From Bathynomus jamesi (Eukaryota > Arthropoda > Malacostraca > Isopoda > Cirolanidae): 64,000 nucleotides of DNA. The notes below the pieces were generated by a model, which saw nothing but the letters and a program-made list of their open reading frames with translations, was not told where the DNA came from and searched no databases. Shown here piece after piece: positions 31,085-41,537 of this stretch. The first letter of the stretch is position 1. Every line of letters begins with the position of its first letter. Both the position numbers and the translations under genes were made by a program. The stretch spans positions 453,908-517,907 of the forward strand of contig JAJOZX010003210.1 in the NCBI GenBank assembly GCA_023014485.1, written 5' to 3'.

Positions 31085-33250
31085 GTTTGTTGTTGTTGTT
31101 GTAGTTGGTTAGCCGATCAGCCCACCCTGATCGAGCAAGCCACCGGCACGCAGGTAACCGATCGCCCTCTCCGGAGTGGACCAGAGGTTCAGCGCACTAG
31201 TGATGTTGTGTTGTGTTCTTTGTTGTGCTAGAGCGGTACAGTCTGTCATAATTTGTTCAATTGTTTGTGGTGTGTCCTGGCACAGTGGCAGGTGTCGTCT
31301 ATGGAGTTGTCTAGTCTGTGTTTATATGTCTGTAAGTTGGGGTGATGTCCAATTCGGAATCGTGTTAAGTTAACTCAATCCGATCGGCTTTGTGGATTAG
31401 GTATGTGTGTATGTGTTTTCTGGTGCGAGGTGTTGGTGCAGATTGTCCATGTAGTGGCAAGGGTGTCGTGGGTTAGTTGTCGCTGCTGCCATGAATTGTT
31501 TTCCCCTCATGTCTAAATGTTTCCTAACTTTCAGTATTTTTGCTTCTGTGTGCAGGTGTACTATTGGTATTGTTTGAGTACATCCTGGAATGATACGAAG
31601 TGCGTTGTTTTGTATTGTCTGTAAGGTGTTTATATATGTGTTTGAGATAATGGGTGCCCAGCATGGGCTAGCATAGTCCATAACTGAGCGAATATATTGT
31701 TTGTATATGAGTGATGTTGTTTCCTGCTGGTGTCCAAAGTTTGTACCTGTTAGTACACTAAGCGTGTTAAGCCTTGACATACATTTGTTTTTAAAGTCCT
31801 GAATGTGGTTTGCAAAAGATAATGATGTGTTGTATGTGACCCCCCAAGTATTTTGGTCCTGTGAGTGTGTGCAATGTTGGTGTTGTTTAGTGTAATCTGT
31901 GGAGTTATCTGATGTTCTTTTGTGTTGCTTGTTAGCAAGGTGATGGTTGATTTTGTGGGCGCTACTTTGAGTCTATTGTGTGTGAGCCAGTCTTGTATAT
32001 TGTTTATGTATGTTTGTAGGTTATTTGTAGCGGTGTCGATGTTGTTGTGGGTGGATGTTAGCGTGATGTCATCTGCATATGATGATACGGTCAGCTTGTT
32101 ATGTATAGGTGTTGGAATGTCATGCATGTATAAGTTGAAGAGTGTTGGTGAGAGAACAGAGCCTTGAGGGTCCTCGTTCGGAAAAAGCTTGTTTTTGGAT
32201 GACTTGCTATTAAATGTGGCATGTGAGTATCTTCCTGAAAGATAGTTGCTCGGCCACCTTTTGGTGTTATTATGCATGTTTGTGTTGAGTATTTTGTTTA
32301 TGAGAGGGAAACGTGGGATAGCATCAAATGCTTTACTAATGTCTATTGTCGCTAATAGTGTACGTTGAGCTGGTCGTCTGGAGTTGATGCCATTCATGAT
32401 GTGCTGCGTGAGGTTAGTGAGTAATGTCGTGATCGAGTGGTGAGGTCTGAATCCATGTTGAGTAGGCGATAGTGGTATGTGTGGGTTGATGAGTTGTAAG
32501 ATTAGTCTTTCTATTACTTTAGAAGGTGTGCATAGTAAAGTAATGGGTCTATAGGAAGTTGGTTCTGTTGGATTTTTGTTTGGTTTGAGTAATGTAATAA
32601 TTTTATCTTGTTTCCATATGTCAGGAATAATACAGTGTTGGTATGAATATGTGCTGATGTTTGTGAGAGCTAGTATTCCCTGTGGGCCCAAGTGTTTAAG
32701 GTGTATGTTAGATATGTTGTCTGGTCCAGTAGCTTTCGCATTCTTAATGTTTTTGATGATCTTGGTGGTCTGGTCTGTATTGAAGGGTGTAATGGTCGTG
32801 TCGTGTCTGTAGGTTTTCTTGTGTCTGGCTGTTTGTCTGTCTGCGTGTTTCTGGTTGTTGTCTGTGTTTAAGTGACTTATCTCTGCGTAGTGATTAACTA
32901 GAATGTTAGCTTGTTATGTATATGTTGGGATATTATTTTGGCTGCGACAGATAGCCACGTGTGAGGTGTGAATGCCGCTGTTAGAGTGGATAATGCTGTT
33001 TATAGTCTTGTATAGCCTGGCTGTATCTGTGGAGTGGTTTAGTGTTGTTATGAATTCCCTAAATGTTTGTTTTTCTTTAAGTTTGTTGTTTATTTCTGAG
33101 TTGAGCTGCTGTATTTGCTGTTTCATGGCTTCTGTGTGTGGTGTTTGTGTGTTATGTTTGAGAGTGTTACGTTGCCTTATGAGGCGGGCTATTTCTCTAG
33201 TGTAATTTGGGTTGTATTTCCTAATGTTGACCTTCAGTATGTATTTGTTT

Positions 33251-33476
33251 CATTGGCGGCTCGTGACTAAAAATTCTAGGGGTGCTGTCTCTAAGAATGG
33301 GTTGAAATAATTACTGAAATAAAAGGATGAGCATTGAGCAATGAATAAAAGTTTCAAAAGTTATTGAAAAAGTTATTCAGTGAGCTCATCCTTATATTGT
33401 TCTTGATTATTTCAATTGTAAATAAAAAATTTAGGGGTGCTGCAGTTCCGCAGTGCCTACCGACGAGCCGCCACTG
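33251..33476. mobile_element. 226-bp hAT-like MITE, present only in duplication copy 1
   Basis: The ends are CATTGGCGGCTCGTGAC and, at the right, cgacgagccgccactg. Outside lie ATTTGTTT (33243-33250) and ATGTGTTT (33477-33484), an 8-bp duplication with one mismatch. The matching site in copy 2 (48939-48946) has a single ATTTGTTT and no insertion. Internally 'ggggtgctg' occurs in the same orientation near both ends. It belongs to the same family as the larger MITE at 45456-46227. Confidence 0.93.
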
Positions 33477-34326
33477 ATGTGTTTGCATTATTGATAATCT
33501 GATTAAATGTATTGAGTGTTGTATTGATGTTTATGATGGGTGTGCTGTTTAATGTGGTGGATTGTTCCTCAGTCTGTATTTTGAACTATTCCCAATCAGC
33601 TTTCTTGTAATTTCTGTAAGTGTGCCTAAGGTTGTTGGGGCAGAGTGTAAAACGTGTTGTAATGATGAGGCAGGTGGTCTGATGACAGTTGTTTTTCTGT
33701 TCTCCAGTGTGTATGTGTTGCTAGTGAGGGGGAACAGAATGTTATGTCTGGGGAGGAGTTTGAGCATCTTGCTTGATGTGGCATGTGTGTATGTTTAGTT
33801 GTGTGGCTATGTTGGCGCCTCTAGTGTTACTTTAGTTGTGCAGGTACCAACTAGTGTCTTTAGCGTTGAAGACTCCTCCGAAGATGACATTAGTGAGAGA
33901 GGTTAGATTGTGTAACTGTGGATTGTAATTGGCTGGCACCTGAGGTGAACTATCTGGTGGGATGTAAATGTTGATTAGTGTAGTGTTGTGTTTTGCTGGT
34001 GTTTTAATGTTAATTGCCTGTATTTCTATCGTGTTTTCTGCTTGGATTGTGTTTGTAATGTTTTGGGTGGCATCAGTGTAGCTAATGCTTTTACGTATGT
34101 AAGTGATGAGTCCACTCCCGTGGTGGGTGTTTTTTGTGTGTGAGTTTTGGTTTTGTGTCTTGTAAAGTGCTATGTGAATGTTTTTTTGTGTACGAATTCC
34201 TTAAGCTGCATGATTTTGTTTGTGAGGCCATCTACATTGTACTGTAATATGTTAATATACTTCTGTATGTGTCTCACGGTGCTATTGTGTCTGTCTTTGT
34301 GTATGGTGACATGTGTAAGTTGTAGT

Positions 34327-34356
34327 GGGGCCTGGATTAGTCTTAATGTCGCCGGA
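34327..34356 (-). other. 2A-like ribosome-skipping motif in the LINE leader, copy 1
   Basis: The minus strand encodes SGDIKTNPGP preceded by a leucine run. The 2A consensus is D-(V/I)-E-x-N-P-G-P; here lysine replaces glutamate. 2A-like peptides just upstream of the endonuclease are known from several invertebrate APE-type LINEs. In this copy the motif and the endonuclease are now in different frames. Confidence 0.7.
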
Positions 34357-34640
34357 GAGTAAGAGTAGTTCGGGGAGCACGCAATTGCTCCCCGTAAATG
34401 AAAAAATAGCACGCTGCTATAGGTCCGGCCCCGGGAGCCGATCGGCACTCTGACTGTTCCCACGCAACAGGCCGTCGACTGCCAGTCTGGCCAACTGTAG
34501 ACAGCCCGCTGCACGGAGATTTGAGGAAGTTTGGCCACCAGCGTGTTGATGTTTCGGTTTGACGTCGCCTCTTCTTCGCGTTGACGTGTCTCGCGTTGGA
34601 GGATATAGCCACTGTTAGAAGCTTCCTCGTCAGCTACTAA

Positions 34641-37600
34641 CTGTCGACATACTGTACATTGAAGTTTTTAGCTCCTTCCTATCAGTTTCTTATTATCTTT
34701 GGTCAAAATGTGCTGTTTAATACTCCCATTTCTTTTTGTACCTTATTTTCTTTAGTAATTTGTCCAACAATTTTGGATTGGAAGTATATAATGAAATTAT
34801 TTCCGGTCCTGTCCTTCAAATGTTTTCATAAAAAGTTCTTTTAGGATTTTCTTTCAATCAAGAATAAAGAGAATGAATTCTTTACTAAATTTTGCTTTAT
34901 TCTTTATATCTCTTTACGAAAAATCCGGACTAGAAGTTTGTTTCATATAATGTTTAATCATTTAATCATTTAATGTTTGTTGTTGTCCTTATTGGAGGTT
35001 TTGCTATTTATTTTCTGAATTATTATTTTATCCGTGAGCGTTTGGAGTCGTTCAACGGTGAATATTATTTTTCTTAGTAGTACTAGTAGTAGTAGTAGTA
35101 GTTTTGTTTGTGTAGTTTTGTTGTTGAGATGGTGGTTCGCATAGTTTATATGATTATTATTATTATTATTACTATTAAGCGATTAAGTTCGTGGTGCGGG
35201 GTCTCTGGGAATATGTTTAACTGCTTGGCGGTCTCTGGGAATATGATTGACTGACTGGTGGAGTCTCTTTGGATATGAATGGCTGGAGTTGGCAATCCCT
35301 ATTGGCTTTTAGGCTAAACGTTTCAGCCGTTTGAAACAGGTACTGTTTGGCTGGCTGGGTCTGTTTGCATTCAGAGGTGATAGTGTACGGAGGCGTGTGT
35401 TGAACTCAAGTCTCGAATTTTTTATTTAAAGTGTATAATGTGTATTTGGTGTTAAGTGTCAAAAGTCGGTGATAGAGCAGGCAAACAAAGAAAAAACCTT
35501 TGGCTGTGGCTTCGCGCGCGCGCGCGTGCCTCCTTCGATGATGGGGCCTAGAATCGCTCGGGGTCTTTCAACGGTGAATATTATTATTTTCTTATTATAG
35601 TATTAGTGCTGTTAATATGTCAGTGTTCCCGGTGGCCTCTATACTCTGTACAGGCGCATTCCGCTTAACGTAGTAGATACGTTTCTGGAAAGCACTACGT
35701 CAAGCGAAACTACGCTAAACGATGCACATTTTCCCGTTGAAATGTATGCATTATCAAAAGATGCGTTCCCGACGTAACGTAATTTTCGGCCCTATAACGT
35801 AACACACACACACCTCAAAAATATGCATTAAATACAAATAATAACTATCATAAATGCTCGTATGTAAAACAGAAACAATAAAAAGTTCATTTCGGCACGC
35901 GTAAAAAATTTTCTGTCTAAGAGTTTCTTGCCCATATTACTGGATAGAAGGCAGTTTGACAATAACGTTATGTTTTATGTATGTATTTGTCTAATATTAC
36001 TCAGACATATGAAAGAAATAAAAAGTAAAGTAATGTATTATTGTATTTAAAGGAAATATAACGAAAACAAAAACATGGGCTCCATTCAAAGAATTTGTCT
36101 CACGACTTGGAGAGGTTTCCTAGCTCAAGGTAAGAGCCAAGATTATTATTATTATTCGTATCATTATTATTATTATTATTTATTATTATTAGTTTGAAAT
36201 TAACTAATACCGATTTCTAATTAAGATGAGCATAGAATAAAGTGTTATAGTTAAAACAGTAAAAAGCAACTACGATATCTATTTTTACGGCATCATGTGG
36301 AGGCAAAAGATAACTTCTCGTATAGTGCATAGGAAGGTCAGTATCGGCATCATTGCTTTCGTCCGTGGGTTCTTGCTCTCACCTATGCTAATCCTTTATG
36401 TTCAGTGAGACTGAAAACTATCTGTTTAGGGTCAATAGGCCTAGGGTTTCAGATTGAAAAATATACAAACGGAGCTTGCTCTCCGCCTACAAAATAACGA
36501 CTGAGCACGTCTGCTTGAGCTGAAGCACTTTTCTCCCGTTACTCTTCTTTCTTACCTTTTCCAGTGTTTTTTTTTAATAGCGCCATAAGTGAAAATTTTA
36601 TACCTATAAGTAAACATGAGGCTTCAAGATTTTTTTTTTCTAAAACACGAAACTGTTCTACAGCCAAGTTATTTAATGTCATAACGGTTCTGTTTTCATA
36701 CTTCAAGTTGAAGGAAGTGAGCAGTTTTGAGAATAGGATGATAGGATGCTTATTAAAGAAATCTTCGGTTTTAATTTAATTTCATATTTGAAATAAACTT
36801 AAGAAACAATCAAACATACGTTTCATGAATTCATGATTTCCTGCGAAGATATAATTCATTTTTAAAATAGTTCTTTTATTAATTTCTATTATTAAGTGAA
36901 TATTGATTATAATATTGGCTTCCCCAAAATAGTGTATTTACTATGACGTTCTAGAATTATTGGCTCAATATTATTAATACTTTATAATTTAATTAATAGT
37001 TTAAATTTTATCGTTCAGAAACTTTGACTGAGAAGAAATTCCGTCCCAAAACAGTGTCCCAAAACAGTGTACTACTATTAGAAATTATTTTTACTTTCCT
37101 CATCCCTGTAAAGCAATTCCAGATTTAGATATTGAAATCCAGTCAACAAGAATTCTGATATGCGCTTGGATCTTTACGAGTATGTTGTTGAGTCTGAGCT
37201 ACAAATGCAACCTGAAAGCATCTCTTATCATTCCAAAAGTGAAAATCCCATTTAATAATTTTGAAGAAATGCTTCAACAGACACAATGAAATGGATAATG
37301 CAAAGGAACAGTTCTTCAAAGAACAGCTTCGGTAACATATATTATTTTAAGATGTTAAGTATGTGCGTAACACAACTGACAGAACTTTGATATTTCTTCA
37401 TCTTATTATTATTATACAATAGTTTTCCGCTGTAAAAGTTCGTGTTAAAATTAACTGCTGCGGAGAATAGGCCTAGTCTGCAATATGGTTATATGCTTCT
37501 ACTTAAACCTTTAAAACAAAGATTTTTCCACTGAGTAATAATGGAAATAAAGTGAATTTAACTAATGTTATTGTAAATTACTAATCAAATTTTATTAACA

Positions 37601-38729
37601 TCACTCTTTATTTTGTGCATTGATAAAAATATATAGTCTACGTATTGCTTAAGAGTTTGGCTGAGAATGAATATAACTGTTCTCTCAAAGCTCTTTGTCA
37701 ACCACTTTTTCGCACATTTTTTATACATTTTTCTTTAATTCATTCTTTCTTTCAGATTACTGAGCTCCTCATGCGCATTAATCATATTACAAATTATGTT
37801 TAAAAAGTATGTTTCAATACTTTAGGCTCTCAGGAGTCAGGACATATAATCCCTTCTACAGAGCGTTGATATGGCACCTTAAATACTACAATGGGGTTAA
37901 CAAAATTATCATAGCGCCATATGATTGGATATAAAAACTGTGAGGGCGGTATTTAAGGAGGAAGCACTTTCTTCTTCACACACACACACACACACAGACA
38001 AAAAAAAAAAAAAAAAATCGCATGTTCATGCTGAATACCAGATGGAAAATAGGGGAGACGAATTCCGAGCAAACAACATTTTGTTGACGTGACAATGAAT
38101 TGACTAACGGGAACAGGGTGGTAATATTTCATGAGATAATATAGGGTTTTTGTTTTTTATATGACTGTATGAAAATTTTTAAATCACTTTATTTTAATAT
38201 ACATATAATTTATAATTTCACGTTAGCTGTTTTTTCTTTACAACGGCGGTATGAAAAGATATACTGTACAATATACTGTTTTTGTCTAAAAAAGTATTTC
38301 CGCCACGTTTCCCAAAAGTTGCATTTTGAAAAGTGAAATTATTATTATAATAATAATTTTATGATAAATTTCTGCCTGTTGTGAAGGTATTTGTATAACA
38401 ACCTATACAAATAGTTTAGATATTAGTGATTTCCCTGAAGAATTTTCAATCCTGATGATGTGGAGTGAGAAGGTTACGTTTGGCGATTAAGGAAAATAGT
38501 TCATATCTTATGAATTATGTCTGCTTATTAATAAAAGGAACATACAAATACAGTTTTATTTATTCAGGAGTTAAAAATATATTTGTAACTTTATTTCGAT
38601 AATAACTCCAACAAAAATTGTAAGCATGATTTCTAACTCCCTCTCTCCCTTAGCATTATGATGAAGCTCCCTCCTTAGCATGAGTTGATTCACCCAATTC
38701 GGGAAACGACCTAGGTCAAATAGGAGAAG
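34641..38729. other. 4.1 kb without recognisable genes, shared with copy 2
   Basis: I find no coding region on either strand. Features are small: (TAG)n and (TTA)n tracts at about 35083-35180, two 30-bp tandem units at 35197-35256, a CG-rich 'cgcgcgcgcgcgtg' at about 35513-35526, (ATT)n at about 36140-36192, and (CA)n followed by (A)n at 37978-38018. The matching 50.1-54.26 kb stretch is nearly identical. Why so long a gene-free block is so well preserved between copies is explained simply by recent duplication. Confidence 0.6.
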
Positions 38730-40045
38730 CAACAATTTAAAATCTCTTAAAATTATGTTATTCAATGCTAGGCCAATTAGAAAGAAACGATAGGAATTTA
38801 TAGCGCAAGTCAAAACTGAGCATTTTGACATCATAAGAATACTTGATTCCTGGATACATTCTGAATCAAGGGACTTTGTAGGAGAATTTGAAATGGTAGG
38901 TTACAAAATGTTTCATAAAGATAGGAATTTACCCGGTAAATAGTAATATTGTTTCCGCTCATGAAATGTTGGGAATCGAACTAAATTTGAGCAATAAAAT
39001 AGTGCATCTATTTCTAGTATTTAGGCCCCCTCACTACCCCATTGATAAGGAAATAAATTTATACAATCAGTTAAGTAGATTAGTGAGTAATAAGATTAGT
39101 ATGATTTTTTGTGATTTTAACTGCGGTAATATAAACTGGAAAACAAAACAGCTGATGCTGAGGGCTCAAGATTGCTGAAGTTTGAAGATGATAATTTATT
39201 AAGTCAGTGGATTGACGGTCCTACCAGAGGAAAACAAGATCTCAAATTCACGAGCGACGATGACCTAGTCTCTAACCTGACGACTGGTGAAACTTTGGGT
39301 AACAGCGATCACAATTTGATTAGGTTCGACTTCAAGGTTCTTTTTAGTACTCGAGAAAAGAGCAAATTTTGAAAGTTTCCGAAATAATTTAGCCACTCTT
39401 GAAGTTTCAATAAGCGAGGATGTCACTGTCAGTCACCTGGAGCTCATTTAGGGATCAATTTAGGATATTGCAGGACAGTTCTGTACCCACTAAAATAGTT
39501 TCCTCCTTGTCAACCATGATGCCGAAATGGTTTAGCAATGAAATTAGCAATGTTACTAGAGAAAGAAATAGAGACTAAAAACTACTTAAGTCACATTCTA
39601 ACGTAACTATTTCAGAAAATTATATAAATCTACGTCGGGGGGTTAAATTTTGACTCAGCTAAGCGTGATGAAGAAGCTAGAGTAGGTTCACTCTGTAAAG
39701 TTAACACTAAATAGGTTTTTGGCCAGCTAACAGCAGAAAGCCAATCAAAAATTCAGTAGGTCCCGTAAAAGATAGAAATGGCATACTGAAATTCAGTGAT
39801 ATAGATATAGCCAATAATTTAAACGAGTTCTTCGTTACAGTCTTCAAGGAAAAGACTTAACTAAAGTACCAAATCCCCCGATTACCTACTATGACGGTAA
39901 CCATCCCTTAGAAACCATAAGTTTACGGGAGATGAGGTGCAGCAACTAACTGACAAGATGAATAAATACTGTACAGTACATATCACCAGGTCCTGACTTA
40001 TTTCTTCCAAGAGTATTAAGAGAGGTTAGCCATAATATTATTGAT
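38730..40045 (+). pseudogene. CR1 LINE fragment: endonuclease and start of reverse transcriptase, copy 1
   Basis: Blocks in order: IMLFNARPIRKKR; DIIRILDSWIHSESRDFVGE and GYKMFHKDRN; then 38966-39178 (LFLVFRPPHYPIDKEINLYN, IFCDFNCGNINWKT); 39172-39372 (LLSQWIDGPTRGKQD, LGNSDHNLIRFDF); then WSSFRDQFRILQDSSVPTKI and NLNEFFVTVFK, and a final SPGPDLFLPRVLREVSHNII near 40030. Frame breaks and stops separate the blocks. The fragment ends where the Jockey sequence begins. The catalytic part of the reverse transcriptase is not present; a C-terminal CR1 piece in the same orientation lies beyond the Jockey at 47.2 kb. Confidence 0.82.
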
Positions 40046-40079
40046 GATTTCAATTTTGCCTTCTTCATGGCAAAATCCT

Positions 40080-40760
40080 GAACACAGTCCGAGAAATTGA
40101 GGGAGTGAGCAGTGTCATTTTCAGCTGGGCTCAACTCTAGGAAGGCGTACAGTCCTGACGGTGTTCCTCCTGTTGTTTTTAAGAACTGTGCTTCTGACAC
40201 CCTGCTTGGGCAAACTCTTTCGTCTTTGTCTCTCATCTGGTACTTTTCCTTCTTGCTGGAAGTTCGCTTTCATTCAGCCTGTCTCAAAGAAGGGTGACCA
40301 CTCTCAACCCTCCAACTATCGTCCAATTGCTTTGATTTCTTGCCTTTCTAAAGTTTTTGAATCTATCCTTAATAGGAAGATTCTTAAACACCTCTCTTTT
40401 CACAATCTTCTTTGAGATTGTCAGTATGGGTTCCGCAAGGGACGCTCGACTGCCGATCTTCTTGCATAGCTCTCTGACTCTTGGTCATTCTTCTTTCGGG
40501 AGTTCGGTGAAACTTTTGCTATTACGCTAAACATTTCGAAAGCTTTTGATAGAGACTGGCACAAATCTTTAATTTCCAAACTGCCCTCCTTCGGTTTCTA
40601 TCCTTCGATCTGTGCCTTCATCTCTAACTTCCTTTCTGGTCGATCTATAGCTGCGGTTGTAAGTGGCTACTGTTCTTCCCTAAAGCTATCAACAGTGGTG
40701 TTCCTCAGAGTTCTGTCCTGTCACTCACTCTTTCCCTCAGTTCACTTAAGTTTTATTTCA
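40080..40760 (+). pseudogene. Jockey LINE ORF2, left half (reverse transcriptase start), copy 1 only
   Basis: Frames read RKAYSPDGVPPVVFKNCAS, then FPSCWKFAFIQPVSKKGDHS, NYRPIALISCLSKVFESILN, CQYGFRKGRSTADLLA, LNISKAFDRDWHKSLISKLP and a SGVPQSSVLS block near 40690. These are consecutive reverse transcriptase motifs of the crustacean-type Jockey family; stops and frame shifts are frequent. The sequence breaks off at about 40760, where the tail of an L2/CR1-group LINE is inserted, and resumes at 45.2 kb with the motif (YADDSTLHFS) that should come next. Copy 2 of the duplication has lost this half. Confidence 0.87.
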
Positions 40761-41537
40761 GATTGATTTGAATTGAATTGAATTGAATTGAATAACTTTT
40801 ATTAATAAAAAATAAATACAGTAGTCTTTTTACAATTTACAATTTTTACAATGACATGAATAATTGTGAAGCTCGACTATTTATTTTTATTTAATTTGGC
40901 CCTTAAGCTTTAGGCTTTACTGGGCTCTTATTAAAAATAAGCAGCTAGTTGTTATAAATTAATAATAATAAATAAATAAATAAGTAAATAAGTATTATTA
41001 ATAGTTAAAACCTGTATTACAATATTAAACAATATTAATGGACAATATTAAACATTATTAGTGGACATTAATCCAAGATTTTTGTAGTATCCCATTATTA
41101 ATCGGATTTCAACTTGGTTTTAAACAAATTTACATTCGCAATATTTTTTATATCGGCATGCAAGTCATTCCATAGTTTCAATCCAATGAAAATGGGTAGT
41201 TTTTGAGATGAAGACAATCGAGGTACAACAAGCTTTGATCTATTTCTGGTCTGATTCGAGTGGATTTCTTGATGAGTTACAAAATATCTATTTACCCATT
41301 GCAAATTAATAATTTTGTTCTTACACTTGTAAATAAAAATAAAATGTGCCAGTTTGGTTATATCGTTGAGCTTTAGTAGGTTTAGCTCTTTAAATAATGG
41401 ACTAGAGTGATCAAGGAAATCAGCATCAGATAATAACCTTATTGCTCGTTTTTGGATGACAAAGATACCATTTAATGCGCTGTTAGCGGAGTTTCTCCAA
41501 ACAAGGGCGCAGTATGTTATATAAGGAAGAACAAGAG

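Larger units (their letters stand above)
31085..34640 (-). pseudogene. Old full-length-type LINE (APE endonuclease plus reverse transcriptase) with 2A-like leader, copy 1
   Basis: Read leftward: an N-terminal leader ending in the 2A-like motif (34356-34327); endonuclease scraps from 34260 (INILQYNVDGLTNKIMQLKE); a reverse transcriptase frame 32691-31750 with SYRPITLLCTPSKVIERLIL, QHGFRPHHSITTLLTN, TIDISKAFDAIPRFPL, DPQGSVLSPTLFNLYMHDIP and the catalytic SYADDITLTS; then 31780-31397 (YIRSVMDYASPCWAPIISN); and a decayed zinc-knuckle-like C-terminus to about 31100. The 3' end has a (CAA)n-like tail at about 31085-31105. Many frame breaks show that it is old. The family resembles Jockey/R1-group LINEs; the exact clade is uncertain. 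A MITE interrupts it at 33251-33476. A second copy of its 5' two thirds lies at 48.2-50.1 kb. Confidence 0.82.

Noticed and set aside
31922..34362. Plus-strand frames rich in Val, Cys and Leu (for example 32576-32812, 33562-33798)
   Set aside because: Antisense shadows of the minus-strand LINE; the same shadows recur in copy 2.
35640..35830. 'cgcttaacgtagtagatacg' region as a separate MITE or SINE
   Set aside because: It recurs only in the duplicated counterpart (51185-51330); no inverted ends, promoter boxes or target duplications could be found.
38571..38834. Minus-strand 87-codon frame repeated at 54103-54366
   Set aside because: Antisense to the CR1 endonuclease; its recurrence is due to the duplication, not to selection.
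40040..40240. Minus-strand NDTAHSLNFSDCVQDF as an inverted Jockey piece
   Set aside because: The plus strand reads recognised Jockey motifs across the same bases; the minus reading has no continuation.
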